Source: Planctomycetota bacterium
Lineage (GTDB): Bacteria; Planctomycetota; UBA1135; UBA2386
Direction of reading: 5' to 3'
DNA length: 64,000 nucleotides
Assembly: GCA_020638735.1 (NCBI GenBank)
Contig: JACKHZ010000011.1
Span: 124,001 to 188,000, forward strand
Shown here: one piece after another, positions 36,094 to 46,369 of the stretch
Layout: the number at the start of each line of letters is the position of its first letter
How positions within the stretch are numbered: position 1 is the stretch's first letter
Position numbers and translations under genes: made by a program
The notes under the pieces: model-generated
Databases searched by the model: none
What the model was told of the DNA's origin: nothing
The model's input: only the letters and a program-made list of their open reading frames with translations

Positions 36094-38994
36094 TCACCCG
36101 CCGAGCGTGCGCTTGACGAGCTCGGTGTGCACGAACTCGAGCACGTCGCCTTCCTTGATGTCCTGGAAGCCGTCGAGCGTCATGCCGCACTCGAAGCCCT
36201 GCTTGACTTCCTTGACGTCCTCGTCGATGCGGCGCAGGCTCGCGAGCTTGCCGCTCCAGACGACCTTGCCTTCGCGAGCCAGGCGCACCTGCGAGCTGCG
36301 GCGGGCGACGCCGTCGAGGATGCGGCAGCCGGCGATGACGCCGAACTTGCTCGACTTGAAGGTCGCGCGAACTTCGGCGTGGCCGATGACGCTCTGCACC
36401 TCTTCCGGCGCCAGCACGCCTTCCATGGCGTCCTTGACCTGGTCGAGCAGCTCGTAGATGACGTCGTAGTAGCGGATGTCGACGCCCTGCTCGTCCGCCA
36501 GCGCGCGCACGTTGGCGTCCGCGGTGGTGTTGAAGCCGACGATGACCGCGCCCGACGTCGCCGCGAGGTCCACGTCCGCCTTGTTGATGCCGCCGAGGCC
36601 GGAGTGCACCAGGTTGACGCGCACTTCGTCGGTGGCGAGGTCGTCGAGGCACTTGCGCAGCGGTTCGAGCGAACCCATCGCGTCGGCCTTCAGGATCAGC
36701 TTGATCTCCTTGATGTCGCGCTCGGCCAGCTTGGCCGAAAGCGTCTCGAGGGTGACCGCCGAGCGCTCGGCGCGCGACATCTCGCGCATGCGGCGCTGAC
36801 GCTCCTCGACGACCTCCTTGGCCTTCTTGGCGTCCTCGACCGCGTAGAGCTTGTCGCCCGGCGTCGGCAGCCGGTCGAGGCCGAACAGCGTCACCGGCGT
36901 CGACGGCCCGGCCTCGGTCAGGTTGGTGCCGTGGTCGTCGATCATCGCGCGGATGCGGGCGAACGACTCGCCGCAGACGACCTGGTCCTTGAGCCGCAGC
37001 GTACCGTCGGTGACCAGCAGCGTGACGACCACGCCCTGCTCGGCCGACTGCCGCGCTTCGACGACGACGCCCTTGCCGGCGGCGTCCGGCCGCGCGTTGA
37101 GGTCGAGGATCTCGGCCTCGAGGTGGATGCGCTCGATCAGGTCGCCGAGGCCCTGGCCGGTCTTGGAGGAGACCTCGACCACGCCGATCTCGCCGCCGAA
37201 GTCCTCGGACTGCAGCCCCTTGATCATCAACTGCTGCTTGACCTGCATCGGGTTGGCGCCCGGCAGGTCGCACTTGGTGACGGCGACGACGATCGGCACG
37301 CCGGCGGCCTTCGCGTGGCTGATCGCCTCCTCGGTCTGCGGCATGACGCCGTCGTCCGCGGCGACCACGAGCACGACCACGTCGGTCAGCTCGGCGCCGC
37401 GCGCGCGCATCGCGGTGAACGCGGCGTGGCCCGGGGTGTCGAGCACGACGATCGACAGGCCGTCGTCGCTGGTGATCTTGTAGGCGCCGATGTGCTGGGT
37501 GATGCCGCCGGCCTCGTGCTTGGTGACGTCGCTGTGGCGCAGCGCGTCCATCAGCGAGGTCTTGCCGTGGTCGACGTGACCCATGAAGGTGACGACCGGC
37601 GCCCGCTGCGCGGTCTCCTGGCCCTCGTTCGCCTCGACCAGCTGCTCGATCAGCTCGTCCATGGCCTCCTTGGCCTCGACGACGCGGATGTTGCGGTTGA
37701 GCTCCAGCGCGACGAGCTCGACCTCGTCGTTGCTGAGCATCGAGTTGATGTTCTTGCCGGGGATCTTCAGCTTGAACATGAACGCCGCGATCAGCTCGTT
37801 GACCTTGATGCCGAGCGCCTCGGAGAGCGCCTTCATCGACACCGGCTCCTGCACCTCGACGAGCTTGGTCGGATCGATCGGCGCCGCCGTGCGCGACTTG
37901 CCGCGGCCGGGGCCGCGCTGGCCGTCGCGGCCGCCGCGACCGGCGGGGCCGCGCCGCTGACCGGGCAGCGGCACCTGGCGGACCGCACCGCGTTGCTGCA
38001 TCTTCTGCAGCGCCGCGCGGCGCAGGTCACGCGGCGCGGCCGGCGCCGAGCGGCGGGTCGCGTCGCGGATCGTCTCCTGGGGCAGCTCGATGCGGCCGAC
38101 GACGGTCGCCTTCTTCTGCGGCACGAGCAGCTTGCGCACCGGTTCCTTGGCCGGCGCGGCCTCGTCGGTGGTGCTGGCAGCGGCGTCGCCGCCGTCCTTG
38201 TCCGCCGGCTGCGGCTCGATGGCCTCCTTGGGCGCCGGGAACGCCGCGGTCTCGGCCGTCGAACCCTGGTCGTCCTTGGCCTTGGTCGGTTGCTCCGCCG
38301 CGGCGGGCGCCGCCTTCGGCGCCTCCGGCTCGGCCTGCGTGGCCTCGGCCTTGGCGACCTGGGGCTGCGGCTCTGCGTTCGCCGGGCCCTTGCTCTGGGC
38401 CGCCTCTTCGGCGGCCGGCTCGGTGCGCTCTGCCGCCGGCTTGCCGGCGGTCTCCGCGGCGGCCTTGTCGGCGGACTCGGCCTTGCCGAGCGTAGGCTTC
38501 GGCTCGGCCTTGGCCGGAGCGCGCTCCATCGCGGTGCCGCTGCCGTCGTCGTGCATCGCCGCGGCCGGCGCGGCGTCCAGCTGCTTCGGCTCGACGGGCG
38601 TCGCGCTGCTCGGTGCCGGGGGAGGGCTGGCGGAAGGAGCCTCCGCGGTCGGCTCGGCGGCGCGGCGCGCGGCCGGGGCCGGCAGCGACTTCTTCTTCAG
38701 CAAGCGCTTCTTCGGCTCGGCGTCGGCCGAAGCCTCCTCCTCGACCTCCTCGGCGACCGCGCTCAGCGAACGCTTCTTGCGCAGGCCGCCGGTGGCCTCC
38801 TGGTCCTCGTCCGCCGGCTGGCGCTTGAGACCGGTCGTGGCCAGGCGCGCCTCGACCATCATCAGGTCGGCGTCGTCGAGCACGGTCATGTGGGTCTTGA
38901 TGTTGTCGAAGCCCAGCTCGCGCAGCAGCTTCGCCAGATCGGGACCCTTCATCCCGAAATCCCTGGCCAGTTCGAAGACTCGTACCTTTTTCAA
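36094..38994 (-). CDS. infB: Translation initiation factor IF-2
   Basis: A 966-residue GTPase that brings fMet-tRNA to the 30S subunit. The first IF2_N domain is at about 1-50; a long Ala/Pro/Glu-rich linker of low complexity spans about 55-310; a second IF2_N-like segment (SMKALSEALGIKVNELIAAF) follows at about 375. The G domain starts at GHVDHGKTS (472-480), with DTPGHAAFT and TKCDLPG, then domains II-IV to the C-terminus. The frame starts with TTG at 38994 (MKKVRVFELARDFG when read as Met), and no in-frame ATG or GTG precedes it. It lies between nusA and ylxP in the standard order. Confidence 0.97.
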   Translation of the reverse strand: MKKVRVFELARDFGMKGPDLAKLLRELGFDNIKTHMTVLDDADLMMVEARLATTGLKRQPADEDQEATGGLRKKRSLSAVAEEVEEEASADAEPKKRLLKKKSLPAPAARRAAEPTAEAPSASPPPAPSSATPVEPKQLDAAPAAAMHDDGSGTAMERAPAKAEPKPTLGKAESADKAAAETAGKPAAERTEPAAEEAAQSKGPANAEPQPQVAKAEATQAEPEAPKAAPAAAEQPTKAKDDQGSTAETAAFPAPKEAIEPQPADKDGGDAAASTTDEAAPAKEPVRKLLVPQKKATVVGRIELPQETIRDATRRSAPAAPRDLRRAALQKMQQRGAVRQVPLPGQRRGPAGRGGRDGQRGPGRGKSRTAAPIDPTKLVEVQEPVSMKALSEALGIKVNELIAAFMFKLKIPGKNINSMLSNDEVELVALELNRNIRVVEAKEAMDELIEQLVEANEGQETAQRAPVVTFMGHVDHGKTSLMDALRHSDVTKHEAGGITQHIGAYKITSDDGLSIVVLDTPGHAAFTAMRARGAELTDVVVLVVAADDGVMPQTEEAISHAKAAGVPIVVAVTKCDLPGANPMQVKQQLMIKGLQSEDFGGEIGVVEVSSKTGQGLGDLIERIHLEAEILDLNARPDAAGKGVVVEARQSAEQGVVVTLLVTDGTLRLKDQVVCGESFARIRAMIDDHGTNLTEAGPSTPVTLFGLDRLPTPGDKLYAVEDAKKAKEVVEERQRRMREMSRAERSAVTLETLSAKLAERDIKEIKLILKADAMGSLEPLRKCLDDLATDEVRVNLVHSGLGGINKADVDLAATSGAVIVGFNTTADANVRALADEQGVDIRYYDVIYELLDQVKDAMEGVLAPEEVQSVIGHAEVRATFKSSKFGVIAGCRILDGVARRSSQVRLAREGKVVWSGKLASLRRIDEDVKEVKQGFECGMTLDGFQDIKEGDVLEFVHTELVKRTLGG

Positions 38995-39071
38995 ATCGCG
39001 TGTGCTCCTGACCGGCCGGCCCCTCTGGGCTGCGGACGCGGTGCGTGGGGTCGTTGCCGGGCGTTGTCGGT

Positions 39072-39104
39072 CGGACTGTCGGGAAAGCGGACTGTCGGGG
39101 AAAG
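39072..39104. repeat. Tandem 16/17-base repeat between nusA and infB
   Basis: CGGACTGTCGGGAAAG (39072-39087) is followed at once by CGGACTGTCGGGGAAAG (39088-39104). It lies in the 139-base nusA-infB spacer, which holds no gene. Confidence 0.85.
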
Positions 39105-39133
39105 CTGGGTGGGTGTGACCTGGTGGATCGGGG

Positions 39134-40288
39134 TCAGGACGCGGCGTCGCCAGTGCGCTGCTCGCCCTCGGCCGTCTCCGGCGTCGCGTCGACGGTCGGC
39201 GCTCCGTTCGCCTCTCCGCTATCGCCGTCCGCCGATTGGCCGTCCGCCGACTCGACGTCCGCGTCCTCGTAGGACGAGCCGTCGTCCAGGGTGGTTCCGT
39301 CCGGCGGGGTGCCGGCCTCGCCGTCGATCGCGGCCTCTTCGTCGGCGACCGACTGCTCGAGCTCGGCGCGGGTCATGATGTCGATGTCCCAGCCGGTCAA
39401 CTTGCTGGCCAGGCGCACGTTCTGCCCCTTGCGGCCGATCGCCAGCGACTGCTGGTCCTCGCTGACGATCACCAGCGCCTTCTTGGCGTCGGGATCGAGC
39501 GTGATGTCGCCGACCTCGGCGGGCTTCAGCGCGTTGGCGATCAGCGTCATCGGCTCGTTGTTCCAGCGGATGATGTCGATGCGCTCGCCGTTCAGCTCGT
39601 CGATGATCGACTTGATGCGGTTGCCGCGCACGCCGACGCAGGCGCCGACGCAGTCGACCTTGTCGTCGGCCGAGTCGACCGCCAGCTTGGTGCGGTAGCC
39701 CGGCTCGCGCTCGATGCGGCGGATCATGATCGTGCCGTCGGCGATCTCGGGCACCTCGAGCTCGAACAGCGCGCGCACCAGGTCGCGGTTGGTGCGGCTG
39801 AGGATGACCTTGACGCGCGGGCCGACCTTCTTGACCTCGAACACCAGGGCGCGGATGCGCTCGCCGACGTTGTAGTTCTCGCTGCGCACCTTCTCGCTGC
39901 GCGGCAGGATGCCCTCGAGGTTGCGGCCGAGGTTGACGATCACGGTGTCGCCCTCGAAGCGCTGGATGGTGCCGTTGACGATCTCGCCGAGCTTCTGCTC
40001 GTATTCGTCGTAGATGCGGTCGCTCTCGGCGTTGCGGACGACGGAGATGATCGCCTGCTTGACCGACATCGCGAAGATGCGGCCCTGCTCCTCCATCGAC
40101 ACCTCGTAGTTGCAGACGAACTCCCCGGTGTCGCGGTCGAGCATCATCTCGACGTCGTCGACTCCGTACTTCTTCGCCAGCGCGTTGGACATGGCCGTCT
40201 CGATGCCCTGGATCAGCGCCTCCTTGTCGATCTCCTTGTCGCGGGCAATGGAGTCGATGAAGCGAAGGATGTCAGCGTGGTTGGCCAT
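39134..40288 (-). CDS. nusA: Transcription elongation/termination factor NusA
   Basis: A 384-residue factor that binds RNA polymerase and nascent RNA in pausing, termination and antitermination. The N-terminal domain (about 1-125), S1 domain (about 135-200), KH1 and KH2 (about 205-345; IRRIEREPGYRTKLAV, SVDCVGACVGVRGNRIK-like core, GRKGQNVRLASKLTGWDID) are all present. The acidic repeats found at the C-terminus in E. coli are missing; instead an Asp/Gly/Glu-rich tail of about 45 residues ends the protein. No rimP gene lies upstream, which is unusual for this operon. It is the first gene after a leader of about 320 bases. Confidence 0.96.
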   Translation of the reverse strand: MANHADILRFIDSIARDKEIDKEALIQGIETAMSNALAKKYGVDDVEMMLDRDTGEFVCNYEVSMEEQGRIFAMSVKQAIISVVRNAESDRIYDEYEQKLGEIVNGTIQRFEGDTVIVNLGRNLEGILPRSEKVRSENYNVGERIRALVFEVKKVGPRVKVILSRTNRDLVRALFELEVPEIADGTIMIRRIEREPGYRTKLAVDSADDKVDCVGACVGVRGNRIKSIIDELNGERIDIIRWNNEPMTLIANALKPAEVGDITLDPDAKKALVIVSEDQQSLAIGRKGQNVRLASKLTGWDIDIMTRAELEQSVADEEAAIDGEAGTPPDGTTLDDGSSYEDADVESADGQSADGDSGEANGAPTVDATPETAEGEQRTGDAAS

Positions 40289-40618
40289 GCCAGGTGGAAG
40301 GGGCGATGCGCCTGTCGTGGAGTGAGAGGGAGTCGAGAACAGGCCTGTCGGTGCTGTCCGGTGGGACGGATCGGCGGGCGGACGTGAGGTCCCAGGGCGG
40401 ACGGGAACAGGGAGAAGGGAGCTGGAAGGGAAGAAGTTGACGGTTCGAAGAAACGCTGGACCCGGACAGGCGAGAGGATCCCCGCTCCCCGACCCTTTCG
40501 AGCCGGGGTCCCGATCGGTGCGTCACCGGAAGCGGAACGGAGATCCTGCCGACTGACCGGGGTCCGGGGTCGCAGGACGCCGCACCGGACTCGGTCCGGT
40601 TGCGGCATGAGGGGGCAG

Positions 40619-40624
40619 ATGCTA
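40619..40624 (-). promoter_or_regulatory. Candidate -10 element of the nusA operon
   Basis: TAGCAT within GATAGCAT on the minus strand, about 330 bases before the nusA ATG. Confidence 0.35.
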
Positions 40625-40712
40625 TCCGCCCGCCCGCGGCGCGGTCAAGCGAAGCGCTGCAGAGCTGTTGCGAGCGGCGACTTCCTCACGGTTACCGCCG
40701 CCTGCCACGGGC

Positions 40713-40718
40713 TAGATT
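40713..40718 (+). promoter_or_regulatory. Candidate -10 element of the acetyltransferase gene
   Basis: TAGATT within GCTAGATT, 13 bases before the ATG at 40732. Confidence 0.4.
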
Positions 40719-40731
40719 GACGCATCTCGCC

Positions 40732-41226
40732 ATGACCGACGCCACCTCGCCCCTGCTGCTGCGTCCCTTCCGGCTCTCCGACGCCGGGATCATCGAACCG
40801 TGGCTGACCCAGGTCGGCTGGAACGTGGGGGCGCGCGGGCCGTCGGCATCCGGCCACCCGGTGTGGACCGACCGGCTGATGCGCGACCAGCGCATCCTGG
40901 CGCTCGTGGCGCTGCGCGCCGACCAGCAGGTCGGCCTGGTGCGGTTGGACTGCGGCCCGGACGGCGTCGCCGAGCTGACGATGATCGTCGCCCCGCAGTG
41001 GCGTCGCAGCGGTCAGGGGCGGCGCATGTTCGACGCGGCGCTGATGCACGCGCGTTCGGTCGGGCTGCGGCGGCTGGTCGTCTACGTCGAACTCGAGAAC
41101 GAGGCGGCGCTGGCCTTCTTCGGCGAGATGGGCTTCGACGCGGCTGGCGCCATCGGTGGTCGCATCCGCATGGATCGCGTGGTGCACAACTCCGGCCGCG
41201 CCACCCCGCTCGACGTCACGGTCTGA
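40732..41226 (+). CDS. GNAT-family N-acetyltransferase
   Basis: A 164-residue acetyl-CoA-dependent acetyltransferase. LLLRPFRLSDAGIIEPWL is a typical GNAT opening. The acetyl-CoA pyrophosphate loop is seen in ELTMIVAPQWRRSGQGRRMFDAAL (about 83-105), with the RxxGQGRR motif, followed by the LENEAALAFFGEMGF helix (about 124-138) near the active site. The substrate is unknown; the build is like those acting on amino acids, antibiotics or protein N-termini. ATG at 40732 gives the full domain; an upstream ATG at 40600 adds 44 residues of non-family sequence. Confidence 0.88.
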   Translation: MTDATSPLLLRPFRLSDAGIIEPWLTQVGWNVGARGPSASGHPVWTDRLMRDQRILALVALRADQQVGLVRLDCGPDGVAELTMIVAPQWRRSGQGRRMFDAALMHARSVGLRRLVVYVELENEAALAFFGEMGFDAAGAIGGRIRMDRVVHNSGRATPLDVTV

Positions 41227-41323
41227 GTCGGCGCCGCGGCGTGCGATCCCCGCGGTTCCTTCGCGCTTGAACCCGCGCGTCGCCGCTGTCTGCTTCGTCC
41301 GGCCGTTCTCCGGCCAGTGAATC

Positions 41324-42724
<1,401 letters not shown>

Positions 42725-42738
42725 CGGCGCGGCGGGCG

Positions 42739-43284
42739 TTGCGCTCGCTGCTGCTGCTCGGGCTGGCCGCCGTCTGGTGGCTGGCGATCGACGCCTGGCC
42801 GACGCTGCCGGCGCGCATCCCCATGCACTTCGGCCTCGGCGGTGCGCCCGACCGCTGGGCCGACACCAGCCTCTGGTCGTGGTTCTTGTTCCCGGCGATG
42901 GCGACGGTGTTCGCCTTCGCGCTCGGTCACGCGCTGCCGGCGTGGATGCGGCGGCTGGCCGCCGCCAACTCGAAGCTGCTCAACGTACCGGACGCGGCGC
43001 GCTTCCGCGCCCTGCCGACCGCGCAGCGGGTGTCGGTGGTGCAGCGCGCGGCTTTGCCGCTGGCGGTGATGGGGCTCGAGGTCGAGGCGCTGTTCGCCTG
43101 GCTCGTGTTCGGCACGGCGCGGGTCGCGCGCGACGAATGGCGGGCCCTGCCGGTGTGGCCGGTGCTGGTCTGCGTCGGCGCGATCCTCGTCTCGGCGGTG
43201 CACATGGCGCTGGCGACGAAGGCCGCGGTGCGCAGCGCGCGTGAAGGATGCGGCGTCGTCGGCCCGGAGCGTCGGGGCGATTGA
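42739..43284 (+). CDS. Membrane protein with DUF1648-like N-terminus
   Basis: A membrane protein of about 181 residues. LPARIPMHFGLGGAPDRWAD is the DUF1648 signature, seen in SdpI-like immunity proteins and other small membrane proteins of unknown role. Four hydrophobic segments are visible: the very N-terminus (LLLLGLAAVWWLAI), WSWFLFPAMATVFAFALG, LPLAVMGLEVEALFAWLVF and VWPVLVCVGAILVSAVHMAL. No ATG lies near the start. TTG at 42739 is chosen; a CTG at 42721, overlapping the asnS stop as CTGA, is also possible. The short spacing suggests it is read through from asnS. Confidence 0.72.
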   Translation: MRSLLLLGLAAVWWLAIDAWPTLPARIPMHFGLGGAPDRWADTSLWSWFLFPAMATVFAFALGHALPAWMRRLAAANSKLLNVPDAARFRALPTAQRVSVVQRAALPLAVMGLEVEALFAWLVFGTARVARDEWRALPVWPVLVCVGAILVSAVHMALATKAAVRSAREGCGVVGPERRGD

Positions 43285-43316
43285 CAGGCGCGCGCCGCCG
43301 CGCTCGGCTCCCGGCC

Positions 43317-44366
43317 ATGAGTCACCGCTTCCGCCTGTCCACCCTCGTCTCGTCGTTGTTCGTGCTGGCCGCCTTGCCGGCGCAGGAGCTGCAGCCCGGC
43401 GCCGAGGCGCCCGCGTTCTCGCTGTCGCAGATGGTGCGCGGCGAGCCGCTGAAGGAGCTGCCGAAGGGCGCCGTCACACTGGTCGAATTCTGGGGCGACC
43501 AGCCGGGGATGGGCTTCGACCGCGCACGCGAGTTCGGCCGCCTGAAGAAGGCGCACGGCGACAAGCTGCACCTGGTGGGCGTGGTAGGGCCGTCGGACGA
43601 CGAATACGACTTCGAGGCCGTCGCCGACTACTACGCGGAGCACGGTGAGCACCTGCGCTTCACGATCGGCTTCGACGCCGACGGCAAGTTGCACGAGGCC
43701 TGGGCCAAGGCCGCGGGCAACGAGCCGCCGGCGCTGTTCCTGGTCGACGAGAAGGGCCGCGTGGCGTGGATCGGCGGCCTCGGCTTCTTGCCGCTGGTGC
43801 TGCCCAAGGTGATGGCCGGCGACTGCGACCCGGCGGCGCTCGCCGAGGACACCGGCGCGGCGCAGAAGCAGATGGTCCGGCTGGTGATGACCGCCAGCCT
43901 GAAGCCGTCGGGCGCGATGGCCGAGATGGACAAGATGATCAAGCAGTGGCCGCTGCTCGAGACGATGGCGGTGACCACGGCCTGGTCTTCGCTGCTCGAC
44001 AGCGACGAGCCGAAGCTGGCGATCCCGCTGGAGAAGCGCGTCTGCGACGTCGCCACCAAGGACGAGGACGCCAACACGCTCAACTGGCTGGCGTGGCAGA
44101 TCGTCGATCCCGACATCGAGCGCGCCGAGCGCGACCTCGTCACTGCCGAGCGCGCCGCCAAACAGGCCGTCGCGCTTACCGAGGAGAAGGACCCGTCGCT
44201 GCTCGACACGCTGGCGCGCGTCTACTTCTGGACCAAGGACTACAAGCAGGCCGTCGCCTGGCAGAAGAAGGCCATCGCCGCGCTCGGGGACGAGGACGAA
44301 GGCCGCGACGGGCTCGAGGCGACGCTGGCAGAGTACGAGCGGCTCGTCGGCGAGGCCGGCAAGTAG
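43317..44366 (+). CDS. Secreted thioredoxin-fold protein without redox cysteines, helical C-terminus
   Basis: A 349-residue exported protein (signal peptide to about 23, ending LPAQ). The first half has the AhpC/TlpA-like layout: GAEAPAFSLSQMVRGEPL, then VTLVEFWGDQPGMGFDR, and later PALFLVDEKGRVAWIGG. At the position where TlpA has FWATWCxxC, this protein reads FWGDQPGMG, so both redox cysteines are gone and disulfide exchange is excluded. Residues about 185-349 are helical with TPR-like spacing (VYFWTKDYKQAVAWQKKAIAAL). It probably binds a partner rather than acting as an oxidoreductase. ATG at 43317 starts the signal peptide. Confidence 0.82.
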   Translation: MSHRFRLSTLVSSLFVLAALPAQELQPGAEAPAFSLSQMVRGEPLKELPKGAVTLVEFWGDQPGMGFDRAREFGRLKKAHGDKLHLVGVVGPSDDEYDFEAVADYYAEHGEHLRFTIGFDADGKLHEAWAKAAGNEPPALFLVDEKGRVAWIGGLGFLPLVLPKVMAGDCDPAALAEDTGAAQKQMVRLVMTASLKPSGAMAEMDKMIKQWPLLETMAVTTAWSSLLDSDEPKLAIPLEKRVCDVATKDEDANTLNWLAWQIVDPDIERAERDLVTAERAAKQAVALTEEKDPSLLDTLARVYFWTKDYKQAVAWQKKAIAALGDEDEGRDGLEATLAEYERLVGEAGK

Positions 44367-44369
44367 CGT

Positions 44370-44549
44370 CTACGGCCCGAGGCCGCCGGGCAGGTCCGGC
44401 TCGTCCATCTCCGGGTGGGTGAGGATGCGCTTGTAGCAGTAGACGACGAGGCCGGTGACGGCGCCGATCGACAGGATCATCATGATCCAGCCGCCGGTCG
44501 AAAGCGTCTCGGCGTGGCGTTCCGCCGCTTGGTGCAGGGTGGCGAACAT
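44370..44549 (-). CDS. 59-residue single-span companion of the NSS symporter (MetS-like)
   Basis: A small membrane protein next to the sodium symporter: about 20 N-terminal residues (MFATLHQAAERHAETLSTGG), one membrane helix (about 21-39, WIMMILSIGAVTGLVVYCY) and a short acidic tail. An NSS-type symporter followed by a tiny one-helix protein is known from the MetP/MetS methionine/alanine system, where MetS is required for transport. CCAGGAGCCACCC before the ATG contains a good Shine-Dalgarno sequence (AGGAG, seven bases away), supporting translation. The gene is 49 bases after the symporter stop and three bases beyond the convergent thioredoxin-fold gene's stop. Confidence 0.82.
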   Translation of the reverse strand: MFATLHQAAERHAETLSTGGWIMMILSIGAVTGLVVYCYKRILTHPEMDEPDLPGGLGP

Positions 44550-44598
44550 GGGTGGCTCCTGGTGTTCCTGGTCGTCGAGATTGCTGTCGTCGAGCTTG

Positions 44599-46242
44599 CT
44601 AGTCGTCGAGGGGGTCGCGGCCGTCGAGGTCGAGGCCTTCGGCGCGCCAGCGCTTCTGGCCGATCACGGTCAGCGCGGTGATGCCGCCGAGGGTCGCGAG
44701 GATCAGCAACCACGTCAGGCGGGCGTCGCCGGCGGACTCGCCGTCGCCGAACAGCGTGGCGAGGTAGTCCGGCACGTTGTTGATGCAGAAGCCGACGACG
44801 ACGATGCCGAGGAACAGCGGCGACACGTACTTCATGACGAAGGCGAACACCTTCGGGATGCGCATGTTGGCGCCGCGGTGCGCCTCCTCGATGCCCTTGT
44901 CGACGCCGAAGATCCAGCCGAAGGCGACGATCTGCACGCCGGCGACGACGAGGATGAAGAACGTCCCGACCCAGAAGTCGATCGTGTCGAGCGCGATCAG
45001 GTTCTTCGAGTACCACAGCACGAAGAAGTTCCCGATCAGCCCCCAGGCAGTGACGATCAGCGTCGACTTCGTGCGATCGCAGCCGAGGCTCTCCTCGATG
45101 AACGCCTTGGTCGGCTGCAGCATCGACAGCGAGCTGGTGATCGCGGCCAGGAACAGGATCAGGAAGAACGCGCCGCCGAAGAAGTTGCCGCCCGGCATCT
45201 GCGCGAACACCATCGGCAGCGTCTTGAAGCCGAGGCTCATCGTGCCGCCGGTGCCCTGCTGGGTGACGGCGACGCCGACGAACACGATCGACGCGGTGAC
45301 GGTGATCAGGCCGCCGAGCGCGACCTCGAAGAACTCGTTGGTCGCCGACGCGGTCAGGCCCGAGAGCACGACGTCGTCCTTCTTCTTCATGTAGGACGAG
45401 TAGTTGATGATGACGCCGAAGCCGACCGACAGGCTGAAGAAGATCTGCCCGGCCGCCGCCAGCCACGTCTTGAAGTTGCCGAGCGCCTCGAGCTGCGGGT
45501 TCCACAGGTAGCCGAGGCCGTGCAGCACGCTCTGCTCGGGCTTCGCCGGGTCGGGCGTGCCGAGCGTCAGCACGCGGACGAGGATGACGATGCCGAGCAC
45601 TGCCATGATCGGCATCGCTGCCTTGCAGACCGCCTCGATGCCCTTCGACAGGCCGCGGAAGACGAAGAAGATGTTCAGCGCCGCGACGAGGAAGAACGTC
45701 CAGACGATCTTGTGCACGCCGCCGCCGCTGCCGTCGGGGAGCGTCGGCTGCGAGAACAGGATGCCGTTGTCCTTCGCGCCGGTGACCGTCTCGAAGAACG
45801 CGTGGGTGACCTTGACCTGCTCCTCGATCGGCGCCGTCGGGTCGATGCCGATGCCGTTGGTGAACGGATTGAAGTACTCGATGACGTAGTAGAGGCACCA
45901 CGTCTCGACGAGCACGTACCAGAAGTAGACGCCGAGCGGGATCAGCACGCCGAGCCCGCCGAGGTAGCGGCCGACGCCGCCCTTGCTCCACACGCCGAGG
46001 ATCGCCGGCGCCGAGTGGAAGCCCTTCTGCCCGCCGTAGCGGCCCATCGTCCACTCCGCCCAGCCGATCGGGATGCCGAGCAGCAGCAGCGCCAGGAAGT
46101 AGGGGATCATGAAGGCCCCGCCGCCGTTCTCGGCCGCGTTGCCCGGGAAGCGCAGGAAGTTGCCGAGGCCGACCGCGGAGCCGGACACCGCGAGGATGAC
46201 ACCGAGGCGCGAGCCCCACTGTTGCTTGGGTTGGTTCGTCAT
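44599..46242 (-). CDS. Sodium-dependent NSS (SNF family) amino-acid symporter
   Basis: A 547-residue inner-membrane transporter with the LeuT fold (about twelve helices). The sodium and substrate site in helix 1 is visible as SAVGLGNFLRFP (22-33), with the unwound GLGN segment, followed by NGGGAFMIPYFLALLLLGIP. Typical later features are FFSLSVGFGVIINYSSYMKK (helix 6) and FFLILFLAAITSSLSMLQP (helix 8). Substrate is probably a neutral amino acid. The ATG at 46242 is preferred over ATG 46353, which adds 37 residues of unlikely sequence. A small helper gene follows on the same strand. Confidence 0.94.
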   Translation of the reverse strand: MTNQPKQQWGSRLGVILAVSGSAVGLGNFLRFPGNAAENGGGAFMIPYFLALLLLGIPIGWAEWTMGRYGGQKGFHSAPAILGVWSKGGVGRYLGGLGVLIPLGVYFWYVLVETWCLYYVIEYFNPFTNGIGIDPTAPIEEQVKVTHAFFETVTGAKDNGILFSQPTLPDGSGGGVHKIVWTFFLVAALNIFFVFRGLSKGIEAVCKAAMPIMAVLGIVILVRVLTLGTPDPAKPEQSVLHGLGYLWNPQLEALGNFKTWLAAAGQIFFSLSVGFGVIINYSSYMKKKDDVVLSGLTASATNEFFEVALGGLITVTASIVFVGVAVTQQGTGGTMSLGFKTLPMVFAQMPGGNFFGGAFFLILFLAAITSSLSMLQPTKAFIEESLGCDRTKSTLIVTAWGLIGNFFVLWYSKNLIALDTIDFWVGTFFILVVAGVQIVAFGWIFGVDKGIEEAHRGANMRIPKVFAFVMKYVSPLFLGIVVVGFCINNVPDYLATLFGDGESAGDARLTWLLILATLGGITALTVIGQKRWRAEGLDLDGRDPLDD

Positions 46243-46369
46243 CTGCAAACGAGTTCCGCGAGAGAGCGCGCGGGAGGCGGGGGTGCGGACTGTCCCAGCG
46301 GTCCGGCCGTGATGCAACCGCCCGGGCGCAAAAGGGCTGTCGCGAGAACGCACGCCGCCGGCGGTCGCG

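Larger units (their letters stand above)
40289..40731. other. 443-base non-coding region: nusA leader and divergent promoters
   Basis: No convincing gene. On the minus strand TAGCAT (40624-40619) would start a nusA message with a leader of about 320 bases. A hairpin at 40581-40604 (CGCACCGGAC / GTCCGGTTGCG, ten pairs and one bulged base) would form near its 5' end. The remainder is pyrimidine-rich in the sense of nusA (about 40330-40450), which could hold an RNA-binding or Rho-loading site. The plus-strand promoter of the acetyltransferase gene is at its right end. Confidence 0.5.

Noticed and set aside
40289..40731. tRNA or other structured RNA gene
   Set aside because: No acceptor stem or GTTCGAATC-type T-loop found; only the single hairpin is supported.
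40600..40731. ATG at 40600 as start of the acetyltransferase
   Set aside because: Adds 44 residues unlike the family and would cover the promoter-like TAGATT.
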